The translations under genes were made by a program, and so were the position numbers. The notes under the pieces were generated by a model. It was not told the DNA's origin and did no database searches. It saw only the letters and a list, made by a program, of their open reading frames with translations. Below are positions 52,510 to 62,509 of a stretch of 64,000 bases of DNA, piece after piece. The stretch is from Mycolicibacterium sp. TUM20985 (GTDB lineage Bacteria > Actinomycetota > Actinomycetes > Mycobacteriales > Mycobacteriaceae), in assembly GCF_030295745.1 (NCBI RefSeq), contig NZ_AP027291.1, positions 3,286,001 through 3,350,000 on the forward strand, given 5' to 3'. Each line of letters starts with the position of its first letter. Within the stretch, counting starts at the first letter, position 1.

Positions 52510-55226
52510 GGCAGCCGCCTCCGTTCGTCGGGTCCCCACAGCGGTTGCATCCCGCCCGGCAGCGACAGATGGGTCACGGTGATCAGCCGCGACAGCTCAC
52601 GCAGATCGGTGTGGATGCCGGTCAGCAAGCCGTCCAGTTCGGCGCGCTTACCGTCGTCGATCTCCTCGAGGTCGGCGGGATCGAGGCGACGCAAACGGGC
52701 GGCGACCTCGTCGATGAGACGCTCCGGGCGGGTCGCACCCGATGACGACGGGAGGGCCTTGAGGTTCGATCGCAGCCGCTCGAACTGATAGGTCAGCGAG
52801 CGCGGGTTCTCCTCGTCGAACAGCACCAGGTCCGCCACCGCGCCCACGCTCACCTTGCCGAGGGTGCGCCTGCGGTAGCTCACCGACGATTCGCATGCCA
52901 CCAGGATGGACTCGGTGATGGTGGCCTCGGCGCCGGGACTGCGGACCGTGGTGAGCGTCGCGCGCATCAACGCCGCCAGCCAGACCCCCCGCTCGATCCG
53001 TTTGCCGATGTCCATCATCGTCCAGCCGACGTCGCGCACCATCGACTCCGCCGCGACGCCGGACAGCGCGAGCATCCCGGCGAGGGTCGCGCTGTGGGCG
53101 GACGCGAGGTAACTCTCCCCCTCGGTGTGGGACTCCGGTGGCGTCGCCGACGGTCGCGTGACCGCGCGGTCGACCGCGGCGAGCACCATCCAGGTGTCAT
53201 TCGACATCTGGTCGCGCACTGCGCGTGCCGCCAGCCCGAGTCGTTCGACGGACTGGGCCAGCGACCCGGCGCGACGGCGGTCCGCCGTCAGAGCCCACAG
53301 CGTGGTCGGCGCGATCGCGATCATCTCGGGGTCATCGCCGGAGGCCCCGGTGTCGGTCCCCGTGATGCGGCCGAGGGCGGCGAGCAGCACGGGCACGCAT
53401 TCGCTTCCCGGCACGTCCTGGCGATAACGGAATTCGTGGTAGCGCTCCCGTGTCACGTTGAGCAGCCTGGCCATGTTCTCCGCGCGTTCGGAGTAGCGGC
53501 CGAGCCAGAAGAGATCGGACAACACGCGCGGCGAGCTGATCGCCACGGTCGGGCTCGGCGTGATCGCGGGCAACTCCACCGACGGCACGCGTGTCCGCTC
53601 GGCTGTGGCACGGTCGGGTGTACGGACCCAGATGTCCTTGGCGGCAACGGTATTCATCCGATAGGCGGCGCTCCCCGGAGCCAGGAGGTAGCCGAGACCG
53701 CCGACCATCGGTGCGTATCCGCCACGCTGCGCCACGGTGAACAGCCGCATCCCCGTGTTGCCGGGTGACATGCTGCCCGACGCGTGATCGGTGGGCGCCG
53801 AGGAGAACTGCGGGAGTTCCTGACCGACCCACTGCCACGGGTTGGCGCCGATTCGCGCCGCCAACTCGTCGCTCTCGGCGCTCGACAGCGACGGGCCGAC
53901 GATCGGCTCCCCGCCCGTCACGGGCCGGATGAGCAGTGACCGCAGATGGCTCAGCAGATGCGACCTCTCGACATCGATGCCACCCCAGTACATCGGCGCG
54001 GTATTCAGTTGCGGTCGCTCCCCGAGCAACAGCTCCGCGAGCTGCGGCAGGAAGCGTTGCAGCCCAGCGCTTTCCAGGATGCCACTGCCGAGGGTGTTGA
54101 CGACGGTGACGGCGCCACGGCGCAACACCTCGACGAGCCCGACGACCCCGAGCCGCGAATCCGCCCGCAGGTCGAGGGGGTCGGCGTAGGCCGCGTCCAC
54201 CCGGCGCAACACGACGTCGACGCGTTTCAGCGTGCCGAGTGACCGCATCCACAGCTTGCCGTCGCGCACCACCAGGTCGGCACTCTCCACCAACGGGAAA
54301 CCGAGGACGCTCGCCAGGTAGGCCTGGTCGAAGGCGGTCTCCGAGTGGATGCCCGGGCTGAGCACCACGACGACGGGTTCCTCCGCGGATTCGGGTGCGG
54401 CGTCGATGAGCGCCAGGCGCAGCGCCTGCGCCCAGGGTGACGCAGGCCGGGGGCTGATGCGTTCGTACAGATCGGGGAACGCGTGCGCGACTACCCGCCG
54501 ATCAGCCAGCGCGTAGCCCGCCCCCGACGGCGCCTGCGTCCAGTCGGCGTTGACCAGGAAGTCCCCCGCCCCGTCACGGCTGACGTCGACCCCGTGCAGG
54601 AACAGCTGGTGGCGTCCCGGCACCGCGATACCGCGGGCGGCCCGCAGGTAACCGGGGTGCGCAAACACCAACTGTGGCGGAAGCACACCGCTGGTGATGC
54701 AGCGACGCGCGCCGTACAGGTCGGTCAGGACGGCGTCGAGCACGCGGGAGCGTTGCACCAGACCGGCTTCGAGGGTGTCCCAGTCCGCCGACGAGACGAG
54801 CAGCGGCAGCGCGTCGAGGTGCCACGGGCCCGGAACCTGAGTGCCGTCACCATTGGTGACCGCGTCGGCGCTGAAGCTGCTCGCCTCACCGCCGCGCTGC
54901 TGGCCACCGGGATGGTCCACCTGGACGAACGTGATGCCGTCGTTCTCGACCAGGCCGCGCACCGTCGCACGCAGCCGCTCGAGGCCGACGAGTCCGCGCT
55001 CCTCCACGCATTCGGCGAGTTCCCGCCACGCCGGGCGGACGTTGCCCGCCGCGTCGACGAACTCGTCGTACCCGCGGCCGGGCCCGTCGCGGACGTCGAA
55101 CAGCGACTCCTGCGCGCGCACCGCGCGGTATCGCGACACGAGGTCATGGACGCCGGCTCCACCCTCGAAGCCGACGCCGTCGACGACCGGACTGGGCTCC
55201 GGTGGGCCGCTGGTGCGGAGAACCAT
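52506..55226 (-). CDS. Circularly permuted ATP-grasp protein fused to alpha-E domain
   Basis: This 906-residue fusion has an N-terminal region (about 20-490) that is a circularly permuted type 2 ATP-grasp (DUF404/DUF407): YDEFVDAAGNVRPAW, LFLHGVDVSRDGAGDFLVN, ADRRVVAHAFPDLYERISP, LSPGIHSETAFDQAYLA, VVNTLGSGILES. The C-terminal part (about 560-870) is an alpha-E domain (DUF403): RVLSDLFWLGRYSERAENMA with long helices and WTMMDIGKRIERGVWLAALM. ATP-grasp enzymes of this kind ligate carboxylates to amines, so peptide or amide synthesis is predicted. Start ATG 55226 overlaps the upstream gene's stop by 1 nt (TGATG). Rv2567 is the counterpart. Confidence 0.93.
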   Translation of the reverse strand: MVLRTSGPPEPSPVVDGVGFEGGAGVHDLVSRYRAVRAQESLFDVRDGPGRGYDEFVDAAGNVRPAWRELAECVEERGLVGLERLRATVRGLVENDGITFVQVDHPGGQQRGGEASSFSADAVTNGDGTQVPGPWHLDALPLLVSSADWDTLEAGLVQRSRVLDAVLTDLYGARRCITSGVLPPQLVFAHPGYLRAARGIAVPGRHQLFLHGVDVSRDGAGDFLVNADWTQAPSGAGYALADRRVVAHAFPDLYERISPRPASPWAQALRLALIDAAPESAEEPVVVVLSPGIHSETAFDQAYLASVLGFPLVESADLVVRDGKLWMRSLGTLKRVDVVLRRVDAAYADPLDLRADSRLGVVGLVEVLRRGAVTVVNTLGSGILESAGLQRFLPQLAELLLGERPQLNTAPMYWGGIDVERSHLLSHLRSLLIRPVTGGEPIVGPSLSSAESDELAARIGANPWQWVGQELPQFSSAPTDHASGSMSPGNTGMRLFTVAQRGGYAPMVGGLGYLLAPGSAAYRMNTVAAKDIWVRTPDRATAERTRVPSVELPAITPSPTVAISSPRVLSDLFWLGRYSERAENMARLLNVTRERYHEFRYRQDVPGSECVPVLLAALGRITGTDTGASGDDPEMIAIAPTTLWALTADRRRAGSLAQSVERLGLAARAVRDQMSNDTWMVLAAVDRAVTRPSATPPESHTEGESYLASAHSATLAGMLALSGVAAESMVRDVGWTMMDIGKRIERGVWLAALMRATLTTVRSPGAEATITESILVACESSVSYRRRTLGKVSVGAVADLVLFDEENPRSLTYQFERLRSNLKALPSSSGATRPERLIDEVAARLRRLDPADLEEIDDGKRAELDGLLTGIHTDLRELSRLITVTHLSLPGGMQPLWGPDERRRLP

Positions 55227-58200
55227 CAGCGCAGAACGGTACGCACCCGGCGGAGGTCCACGATGCCCGGCGCGCCCACGTCGGTGGATTGCCGGGCTTG
55301 CTTCTCCCGGATCACGGACATGTCGACCCGGCCGGGAGTGAATCCGGTGGCCTCGAAGCGCCTGCCACGCCGAGACTCCGCCTCGACGGCGTTGACGGGT
55401 GGGTTGTCGTAGCTGCGGCCGCCGGGGTGGCTGACGTGATAGGTGCAGCCACCGCGCGAGGTGCCGGTTGCGGTGTCGATGAGCTCGAACCGGAGCGGGG
55501 TGTCGACAGTGATGCTGGGATGAAGTGCACTCGGTGGCTGCCAGGCGCGGAACCGAACACCGCCCACCTGGACGTCGGAGTTGCTGGTGGCTAGCAGCGG
55601 AATCGGGTGGCCGTTGGCGGTGACGACGTACCGGTGCCGGTCGGCCCCGATCAGGCGCACCTGAAGGCGTTCCACCGACGAGTCGACGTAGCGGGCCGTG
55701 CCGCCCGCCGTGGACTCCTCGCCGAGGACGTTCCACGGTTCGATCGCTCCCCGCAGCTCGATCTCCACCCCGTCGAACACCGCGGTGCCGACGCGGGGGA
55801 AGCGGAACTCGGTGAAGGGGTCGAGCCAGCTGGTGTCGAAGTCGACGCCGTGGGCTCGAAGGTCGGCGGCCACGTCGGCGATGTCTTGGATGATGAAGTG
55901 CGGCAACAGGTAACGGCCGTGGAGGTTGGCACCGTGCCGAATCAGCGGCGCACGCAGCGGCTGATCCCAGAACCAGGTGACCAGCGACCGCACCAGCAGC
56001 GACTGCACCATCGCCATCTGGAAGTGCGGTGGCATCTCGAAGCCCCGCAACTCCAACAGGCCCAGCCGTCCGCGCGCACTGTCGGGGCTGTAGAGCTTGT
56101 CGATGCAGAACTCGGCGCGGTGGGTGTTGCCGGTGATGTCGGTGAGGAGGTGACGGAGGGCCCGGTCGGTGACCCACGGAACGGAGCTTGCGGAGTGACC
56201 ATCTGACGGAACGGAGCTTGCGGAGTGACCATCTGACGGAACGGAGCTTGCGGAGTGACCATCTGACGGAACGGAGCTTGCGGAGTGACCATCTGACGCT
56301 TCGACGTCCTCCGAACCGCTTGTCAGGCGGTCGATCTCGGCGAAGGCGATCTCGAGTTCGTACAGCGCCTCCGAGCGCCCCTCGTCGACGCGCGGCGCCT
56401 GGGAGGTCGTGCCGATGAAGCGTCCGGAGAACAGGTACGACAGCGCCGGATGCCGCTGCCAGTAGGTCAGCATCGACACCAGCAGGTCCGGCCTGCGCAA
56501 CATCGGCGATTCGGCCGGGGTGATGCCGCCGAGGGTGATGTGGTTCCCGCCGCCGGTACCGCCGTGGGTGCCGTCGACGTCGAAGGACTCCGTCGACAGC
56601 CGGGCGAGTCGGGCTTGTTCGTACAGCGTTTCGAGTTGTTCGCGTTGGGCGGCGAAGGTCGTCGTCGGTGCGACGTTGACCTCGATGACACCGGGGTCCG
56701 GGGTGACCGACATCGATGTCAGGCGGGCATCCGGGGGCGGGCCGTACCCCTCGATCACCAGCGGGCAGTCGACCTTCGCGGCAGCGGCCTCGAGGCGCGC
56801 GACGATGTCGACGAAGTGCTCCAGCTCCTCGGTCGGCGGCAGGAACACGTACAGCACGCCGTCGCGGACCTCGCCGACCATGGCGGTGATGGGCGCACCG
56901 TCGGCTTCCTCGACCTCGGCGTCCTCGGGTTCGACGTCGTCGAGCAGGGCGCCCCGCGGTGCGAGCGGATCCGCGTCACCAGAGGCGCGCGGCGGGACCC
57001 AGCTGATCGCATCGAGCGGTAAGCGCAGCCCGGCCGGTGAATCACCGCCGAGCAGCACGATCCGACCGCGACGGAATCGCCAGTCGGCACTGGCCCAGCC
57101 GCCGTCGTCCTCGCGACGGTGCAGCGGCAGGACGTAGGCGCGCGGCTCGGTGACCGATTCGTCGAGCCGAGCCAAGAGGGTGGCCCTGGCCTCCAGGTTG
57201 TCGACCTCGAGGTCATCGGCTTCGGCCACTACCTCCCCCGCGGGCTGGCGCACTGCCGCGGCCAACCGGCTGAGCGGGTCCTCGTAGGCAGACCGCACCT
57301 GTGAGGCAGGTAGCCCCAGTCCGGCGGCGACGGCGCCGAGCACGTGAAGACCCGAGTCGGGCGCGACGGGGTCCGGACGCGGGTCGGCCCACGGGTCTGC
57401 CAGCAGATGGCCGTTCTCCCACAGCGGCTGTCCGTCAGACCTCCAGTGCAGGCCAATCTGCCAGCGCGGCAACGGTTCTCCGGGATACCATTTGCCCTGG
57501 TTGCGCTGTACCAGCCCCTGTGGCGCCCAGACGTCCTTGAGCCGGGCGGCCAGCGCCGAGGCGCGTTCGCGTTTGTGCGGTCCGTCGGCGTCGGTCGTCC
57601 ACTCGGGATCCACCTGATTGTCGATCGACACGAACGTCGGCTCGCCGCCCATGGTCAACCGGACGTCACCGGCCGCCATCCGCGCGTCGACGGCAGCGCC
57701 CAGTTCGACGATCGAATCCCACGCCGCGGGCGTGTAGGGCAGCGTGACGCGCGGATCCTCGTGCACCCGGGTCACGATGTTGGAGAAGTCGAGCGTCGTC
57801 GCACAGGGCTCGGTCGCACCGGTGATCGGCGCCGCCGATGCCGGATGCGGCGTCGCCGACAGCGGTATGTGGCCCTCGCCGGCGAACAGCGCCGAGGTGG
57901 GGTCGAGGCCGATCCAGCCCGCCCCGGGGATGTACACCTCGGTCCAGGCGTGCAGGTCGGTGAAGTCGGCGACGGGTCCCGACGGCCCGTCCAGCGCCTT
58001 CACGTCCGACGTCAACTGCACGAGGTAGCCGGAGACGAAGCGCGCGGCCAGGCCCAGCTCGCGCAGCGCCGACACCAGCAGCCAGGCCGAGTCCCGACAG
58101 GAGCCGATGGCGGTCCGCAGGGTGTGGTCCGGGGTCTGCACACCGGGTTCCATCCGCACGCTATAGCCGACGTCGGCGTTGATCGCGCCGTTGAGCGCCA

Positions 58201-58660
58201 CCAGGAAGTCGATGGTGCGCGTGCCGGGACGGACGATGAAGTTGCGGACCCAGTCGGTGGTCAGCTCACCGGGACCGGAGCCCTCGCCGTCCTCGTCGAC
58301 CGGCCGCAGGTACGGCTTGAGGTCTTCCAGCAGCGCCTTCGGGTATTCGAAGGGCCATGTCTCCGCGAACTCCTCGATGAAGAAGTCGAATGGGTTGATG
58401 ACCTTCAGATCGGCGATCAGGCCGACCGTGATGGTGAGCTCGCGCGTGCGGGTGGGAAACACCAGCCGCGCCATGAAGTTTCCGAACGCGTCCTGCTGCC
58501 AGTTGACGAAGTGGTCCGCGGGCTCGACCTGCAGCGAATAGGCCTCGATCGGGGTACGCGAGTGCGGTGCCGGACGCAGCCGGACGACGTGGGGATAGAC
58601 CTGTACGAGCCGGTCGAACGTGTAACTGGTGCGATGCTCCAGCGCCACCTTGATGCCCAT
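55226..58660 (-). CDS. Transglutaminase-DUF2126 protein with internal 10-aa repeats
   Basis: This 1,144-residue protein has an N-terminal transglutaminase unit (1-270): beta domain, then Cys188 in [10 protein letters not shown], His237 in LHAWTEVYI and Asp253 in GLDPTSA. A DUF2126 region follows (about 310-1130): [64 protein letters not shown]2126 resembles a glutamine-synthetase/amidoligase-type core. Four copies of [10 protein letters not shown] lie in a linker at about 789-828. The ATG at 58660 is used; it heads the four-gene overlapping cluster. Rv2566 of M. tuberculosis is the counterpart. Confidence 0.93.
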   Translation of the reverse strand: MGIKVALEHRTSYTFDRLVQVYPHVVRLRPAPHSRTPIEAYSLQVEPADHFVNWQQDAFGNFMARLVFPTRTRELTITVGLIADLKVINPFDFFIEEFAETWPFEYPKALLEDLKPYLRPVDEDGEGSGPGELTTDWVRNFIVRPGTRTIDFLVALNGAINADVGYSVRMEPGVQTPDHTLRTAIGSCRDSAWLLVSALRELGLAARFVSGYLVQLTSDVKALDGPSGPVADFTDLHAWTEVYIPGAGWIGLDPTSALFAGEGHIPLSATPHPASAAPITGATEPCATTLDFSNIVTRVHEDPRVTLPYTPAAWDSIVELGAAVDARMAAGDVRLTMGGEPTFVSIDNQVDPEWTTDADGPHKRERASALAARLKDVWAPQGLVQRNQGKWYPGEPLPRWQIGLHWRSDGQPLWENGHLLADPWADPRPDPVAPDSGLHVLGAVAAGLGLPASQVRSAYEDPLSRLAAAVRQPAGEVVAEADDLEVDNLEARATLLARLDESVTEPRAYVLPLHRREDDGGWASADWRFRRGRIVLLGGDSPAGLRLPLDAISWVPPRASGDADPLAPRGALLDDVEPEDAEVEEADGAPITAMVGEVRDGVLYVFLPPTEELEHFVDIVARLEAAAAKVDCPLVIEGYGPPPDARLTSMSVTPDPGVIEVNVAPTTTFAAQREQLETLYEQARLARLSTESFDVDGTHGGTGGGNHITLGGITPAESPMLRRPDLLVSMLTYWQRHPALSYLFSGRFIGTTSQAPRVDEGRSEALYELEIAFAEIDRLTSGSEDVEASDGHSASSVPSDGHSASSVPSDGHSASSVPSDGHSASSVPWVTDRALRHLLTDITGNTHRAEFCIDKLYSPDSARGRLGLLELRGFEMPPHFQMAMVQSLLVRSLVTWFWDQPLRAPLIRHGANLHGRYLLPHFIIQDIADVAADLRAHGVDFDTSWLDPFTEFRFPRVGTAVFDGVEIELRGAIEPWNVLGEESTAGGTARYVDSSVERLQVRLIGADRHRYVVTANGHPIPLLATSNSDVQVGGVRFRAWQPPSALHPSITVDTPLRFELIDTATGTSRGGCTYHVSHPGGRSYDNPPVNAVEAESRRGRRFEATGFTPGRVDMSVIREKQARQSTDVGAPGIVDLRRVRTVLR
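56176..56295. repeat. 4 x 30-bp perfect tandem repeat inside the DUF2126 gene
   Basis: Four identical 30-bp units (each starting ACGGAACGGAGCTTGCGGAG on the plus strand) run head to tail. Because 30 is divisible by three, copy-number change keeps the reading frame; each unit encodes [10 protein letters not shown]. The units are identical at the nucleotide level, which means recent expansion or homogenisation. Confidence 0.97.
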
Positions 58661-58734
58661 AGGCGTTGATCCCACCACACCCGGCCGGGGGGTGCACCGT
58701 CGGCGGCCGCCGAGTCAGGTCTTGGTGACCCGCG

Positions 58735-59414
58735 AAAGCGCCCTCGGCTCGCGCCACGGCGAGGCACTCGGTGAGATACGCGCGGCCCAGGCGGGCGACG
58801 TCTTCACGGCGGAACACCCCGGAGCGTCGGCCGGTCAGCACCATGAGTCCCGCGACTGCGTTGGTCAGCAGCTTGCGCCACGCATCGTCGACGAAGTCGG
58901 GGTGGCACTCCACGGCCAACGACGGACCACCCAGCACCTCGGCGAGGCGGCGGGCGGCCTGGTCGTCGGGCAGGGTCAGCCGCACCGGGGTGCGCAGCCG
59001 CACCCAGCCCTCCGATTGCGCCGTCGCGGAGAACCACACCGCACAGGGCACCACGGTCGAGGCGGGGCAATACCTGCCGACGCGTTCGGTCTGTTCGACA
59101 CCGTTCTGCAGGACGCACACCACGGTGTTCTCGTCGCACAACCGGTCCAGCCAGACGGCCGCCGCCGCCGTTTGGGTGTCCTTCACCGCGAGGAGCACCA
59201 CGTCGACCGGGTCGACGATTCGTGTCGGGTCCACGAGCACGGGGTCGCGGAGTGTGATCGACCGGCCGTCGAGGATTCCGTCGTCGGGTCTGAGCTCAAG
59301 CGACTCGCGGGGTGTGCGGCCGCACACCACGACGTGCCGGCCCGCCGCGTGGAGCAGGGCCGCGAGGGTGGTGCCGATCGCACCGGGACCGACGACGGCG
59401 ATGGAGGTACTCAC
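58735..59414 (-). pseudogene. C-terminally truncated ketopantoate reductase-like gene
   Basis: The first 229 or so codons match the PanE/ApbA family well: [18 protein letters not shown] (NADPH Rossmann motif), [17 protein letters not shown] and [20 protein letters not shown] with the catalytic Lys. Homology stops at [10 protein letters not shown]. The usual last 65-70 residues, with the SMLxDxxxxRPLEWD segment and catalytic Glu, are missing. The frame stays open to 58266, but there it overlaps the DUF2126 gene in another phase and is not PanE-like. A deletion fused it to the upstream region of that gene. The GTG at 59414 starts the protein. Loss of function is likely. Confidence 0.75.
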
Positions 59415-59489
59415 CAAGGCCAAGGTAGTGGTCGAAACCCCACCACTAGACTGTTGCCGTCTCGTCTAGGCCATTCCCAGGGAGTTTTC

Positions 59490-61271
59490 GTGTTGCGCAG
59501 TCATGCCGCCGGTTCGTTGCGATCCACCGACGCCGGTCAGACGGTGACACTTGCGGGTTGGGTGGCACGGCGGCGCGACCACGGCGGCGTCATCTTCATC
59601 GATCTGCGGGATGCGTCCGGTGGGCAGGAGGGCGTGGCGCAGGTCGTCTTCCGAGACGCCGGCGTCCTTGAGCAGGCCCACCGGCTGCGCGCCGAATTCT
59701 GCGTCACCGTCGAGGGCATCGTCGAGACCCGACCCGAGGGCAACGCCAACGCCGACATCCCCACCGGCGACATCGAAGTCAACGCGACGGCGCTGACGGT
59801 GCTGAGCGAGAGTGCGCCGCTGCCGTTCCAGCTCGACGAGACCCCCGGTGAGGAAGCCAGGCTCAAGTACCGCTACCTGGACCTGCGACGCGAAGGCCCG
59901 GGTCACGCACTTCGCTTGCGCTCCAAGGTGAACGCCGCCGCCCGTGGCGTGCTGGCCGCACACGACTTCATCGAGATCGAGACGCCGACGTTGACGCGGT
60001 CGACGCCGGAGGGGGCCCGCGACTTCCTGGTGCCCGCCCGCCTGCAGCCGGGGTCGTTCTACGCGCTGCCGCAGAGCCCGCAGCTGTTCAAGCAGCTGCT
60101 GATGGTGGCAGGCATGGAGCGGTACTACCAGATCGCGCGCTGTTATCGCGACGAGGACTTCCGCGCCGACCGTCAGCCTGAGTTCACCCAACTCGACATG
60201 GAGATGAGCTTCGTCGACCCCGACGACGTCATGGCAGTGTCCGAGGAGGTCCTGGTGGCGCTGTGGGCGCTGATCGGCTACGAGCTGCCGACGCCGATCC
60301 CACGCATCACCTACACCGACGCGATGCGACGGTTCGGCTCCGACAAGCCCGATTTGCGGTTTGGTCTCGAGTTGGTCGACTGCACGGAGTACTTCTCCGA
60401 CACCACCTTTCGGGTGTTCCAGGCGCCGCACGTCGGCGCCGTGGTCATGCCGGGCGGAGCGTCGCAGCCGCGACGGACCCTCGACGGCTGGCAGGAGTTC
60501 GCGAAGCAGCGCGGGCACAAGGGTCTGGCGTACGTGCTGCTCGCCGAGGACGGCACGCTCGGTGGGCCGGTCGCCAAGAATCTGACCGACGCCGAGCGCG
60601 ACGGCCTGGCCGCCCACGTCGGCGCCCAGCCGGGGGACTGCATCTTCTTCGCGGCAGGTCCGCTGAAGGCGGCTCGAGCCTTGGTCGGCGCCACCCGCAT
60701 CGAGATCGCCAAACGGCTGGACATGATCGACCCCGACGCGTGGGCGTTCACCTGGGTGGTCGACTGGCCGTTGTTCGAAGCCGCCGACGACGCCACCGCG
60801 TCCGGCGACGTCGCGGTCGGTTCGGGAGCGTGGACGGCGGTGCACCATGCGTTCACCGCACCTAAGCCCCAGTCCGAGGCGACGTTCGACACCGAACCCG
60901 GCACCGCGCTCGCCAACGCCTACGACATCGTGTGCAACGGTAACGAGATCGGCGGCGGTTCGATCCGCATCCACCGGCGTGACGTCCAGGAGCGGGTGTT
61001 CGCGATGATGGGCATCGACCACGCCGAGGCGCAGGACAAGTTCGGATTCTTGTTGGACGCGTTCACCTTTGGCGCACCGCCGCACGGTGGCATCGCCTTC
61101 GGCTGGGACCGCATCACCGCGCTGCTGGCCGACGTGGACTCCATTCGCGAGGTGATCGCCTTCCCGAAGTCCGGCGGCGGTGTGGATCCGCTGACCGACG
61201 CGCCTGCTCCCATCACCCCGCAACAGCGCAAGGAGTCCGGCATCGACGCCAAGCCAAGGGCCGCCGACTAG
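59490..61271 (+). CDS. aspS: Aspartyl-tRNA(Asp/Asn) synthetase
   Basis: This 593-residue class II synthetase starts with an OB-fold anticodon-binding domain ([21 protein letters not shown]). The catalytic core has motif 2 in [20 protein letters not shown], the GAD insertion domain in the middle (GHKGLAYV and beyond), and motif 3 in [13 protein letters not shown]. In mycobacteria this enzyme is non-discriminating and also charges tRNA-Asn with Asp. The GTG at 59490 has AGGGAGTTTTC upstream. It is divergent from the truncated panE-like gene. Gene order with the transglutaminase cluster matches Rv2566-Rv2573. Confidence 0.97.
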   Translation: MLRSHAAGSLRSTDAGQTVTLAGWVARRRDHGGVIFIDLRDASGGQEGVAQVVFRDAGVLEQAHRLRAEFCVTVEGIVETRPEGNANADIPTGDIEVNATALTVLSESAPLPFQLDETPGEEARLKYRYLDLRREGPGHALRLRSKVNAAARGVLAAHDFIEIETPTLTRSTPEGARDFLVPARLQPGSFYALPQSPQLFKQLLMVAGMERYYQIARCYRDEDFRADRQPEFTQLDMEMSFVDPDDVMAVSEEVLVALWALIGYELPTPIPRITYTDAMRRFGSDKPDLRFGLELVDCTEYFSDTTFRVFQAPHVGAVVMPGGASQPRRTLDGWQEFAKQRGHKGLAYVLLAEDGTLGGPVAKNLTDAERDGLAAHVGAQPGDCIFFAAGPLKAARALVGATRIEIAKRLDMIDPDAWAFTWVVDWPLFEAADDATASGDVAVGSGAWTAVHHAFTAPKPQSEATFDTEPGTALANAYDIVCNGNEIGGGSIRIHRRDVQERVFAMMGIDHAEAQDKFGFLLDAFTFGAPPHGGIAFGWDRITALLADVDSIREVIAFPKSGGGVDPLTDAPAPITPQQRKESGIDAKPRAAD

Positions 61272-61430
61272 CGTCTGCGGGGGCTGGGCGTCCCAGGACT
61301 CAGCAGATCGGCCGCGCACTCGGATGAAGTCGAACATCGCGGCCGCATCGTCCACGGCAGGTCCGTCCTGGGCCGGCCACCCGTCTGGCCGCGCCGGAAT
61401 ATCGGGACTCGACCGCGACTTGGGACGTAC

Positions 61431-61880
61431 ATGACAGACATCGACAAGGCCAAACTCGTAGGCGATACCAACGCGCTCGAGGACTTCAATCGCGGTGTCG
61501 TGGAGGAATTCCGCGCCAACGGCGGCAAGGTCGGCGGTCCCTTCGCGGGTGGCGACCTACTGCTACTGCACACGACCGGTGCCAAGTCGGGTACGCCGCG
61601 GCTGTCGCCACTGAGCTACCTGACGGTCGACGACAGGATGCTGATCGTCGGGTCGTATGCGGGTGCACCAAAGGACCCGGCGTGGGTGCACAACCTGCGC
61701 GCCAACCCGCGGGCACGCATCGAGGTGGGTACCGAGGCCTACGACGTCGACGTTCGCGAACTGCCCGACGACGAACGCGACGCGACCTATCCGCGGATCA
61801 TTGAGCTCGCGCCGGTGTTCGCCGAATATCAGACGAACACCGCGCGCGCGATCCCGCTCTTCGAGTTGACGAGGGCCTAA
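61431..61880 (+). CDS. Deazaflavin (F420)-dependent nitroreductase family protein
   Basis: This 149-residue protein is of the DDN family (pfam04075 type): a helical start (DFNRGVVEEFRANGGKVGGP) precedes LLLLHTTGAKSGTPRLSPLSYL, the F420-binding region. GSYAGAPKDPAWVHNLRANPRARIEVG and the C-terminal PVFAEYQTNTARAIPLFELTR complete it. Such enzymes use reduced F420 to reduce quinones or nitro compounds at the membrane face. The ATG at 61431 is used. It is convergent with the lipoprotein gene and a hairpin separates them. Confidence 0.92.
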   Translation: MTDIDKAKLVGDTNALEDFNRGVVEEFRANGGKVGGPFAGGDLLLLHTTGAKSGTPRLSPLSYLTVDDRMLIVGSYAGAPKDPAWVHNLRANPRARIEVGTEAYDVDVRELPDDERDATYPRIIELAPVFAEYQTNTARAIPLFELTRA

Positions 61881-61891
61881 ACCCCCTTCGC

Positions 61892-61941
61892 GATTTCGGC
61901 GCGCCGATCTGCGCTCGTCACCGCGGACCAGCGCCGAAATC
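61892..61941. terminator. Terminator-like inverted repeat between convergent genes
   Basis: GATTTCGGCGC at 61892-61902 and GCGCCGAAATC at 61931-61941 are a perfect 11-bp inverted pair with a 28-nt loop. It lies 12 bp after the F420 gene stop and 13 bp before the lipoprotein stop. The same GCGCCGAAATC core recurs in the hairpin at 62444-62496. Confidence 0.6.
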
Positions 61942-61953
61942 TTGCGATGTGGG

Positions 61954-62358
61954 TTAGTTCCGTCCGGGGCTGCCTGGGTTGCCCTGGGGCCCAGCATTAT
62001 CGCCGGGCATCGAGTCTCCTGTCGGGGGCGAGGGCGTCCGCACGGTGGTCTGCGCTGCCGAGTTTCCGCCGCTGACGGTCTGGCTTGGGCCGCTCGACTG
62101 GCTTCCCGTCGTGGGTGCGTCACTCGCCGGCGCCTGCGCTGGCGGCGACGTGGCCGTCGTCGAGGGCGCGGTCGATGAGGGGAGCGAACTCACGGAGGGC
62201 GGCGAGGTGACGGGGGAGGTGCTCGACGGGGTGGAGGTGCTCGAGCTGGGATCGGCGCTCTGGTCGCTGCTGCCGCAACCCGACAGCAGGACGATCGAGG
62301 CGGCGGCGGACGACAGGGTCAGTAGACCGACACGGCCAAGACGTTGAAAGTGGTTCAC
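61954..62358 (-). CDS. Ser/Thr/Pro-rich putative lipoprotein
   Basis: This 134-residue protein has a signal peptide ending in a lipobox (IVLLSGC, Cys at about residue 28). The remainder is low-complexity Ser, Thr and Pro (SSSTSTPSSTSPVTSPPSVS...), a pattern that in mycobacterial exported proteins is often O-mannosylated. No folded domain is visible. The GTG at 62358 is the start. It could serve as a surface spacer; function unknown. Transcribed from its own 150-bp upstream region after the thiolase terminator hairpin. Confidence 0.75.
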   Translation of the reverse strand: MNHFQRLGRVGLLTLSSAAASIVLLSGCGSSDQSADPSSSTSTPSSTSPVTSPPSVSSLPSSTAPSTTATSPPAQAPASDAPTTGSQSSGPSQTVSGGNSAAQTTVRTPSPPTGDSMPGDNAGPQGNPGSPGRN

Positions 62359-62443
62359 GTTCCGTAAATATCCACGACACCTCCCGACAAACCCCCGGTC
62401 GTCTGCACGTCACGGAAGCGTCAGCGCTTGGTCACCACCCGTC

Positions 62444-62496
62444 GCGATTCCGGCGCGGAAACGTTCGCTCAGCGAACGTAAGCGCGCCGAAATCGC
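62444..62496. terminator. Large nested hairpin downstream of the thiolase gene
   Basis: Outer arms GCGATTCCGGCGCG (62444-62457) and CGCGCCGAAATCGC (62483-62496) pair with one mismatch. Between them is a perfect 9-bp palindrome ACGTTCGCT-C-AGCGAACGT (62461-62479). It begins 14 bp after the thiolase stop, consistent with a terminator. The outer arms match the stem at 61892-61941, so this is a repeated element. Confidence 0.7.
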
Positions 62497-62509
62497 TTGG
62501 TGGGCTGGG

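Noticed and set aside
56176..56295. Tandem 30-bp repeat considered as a CRISPR array
   Set aside because: Units are contiguous with no spacers, lie in frame within a coding gene, and no cas genes are nearby.
58266..58734. Extension of the panE-like frame into the DUF2126 gene as a real C-terminus
   Set aside because: The residues lose all similarity to the family after codon 229 and overlap another strongly supported gene in a different phase.
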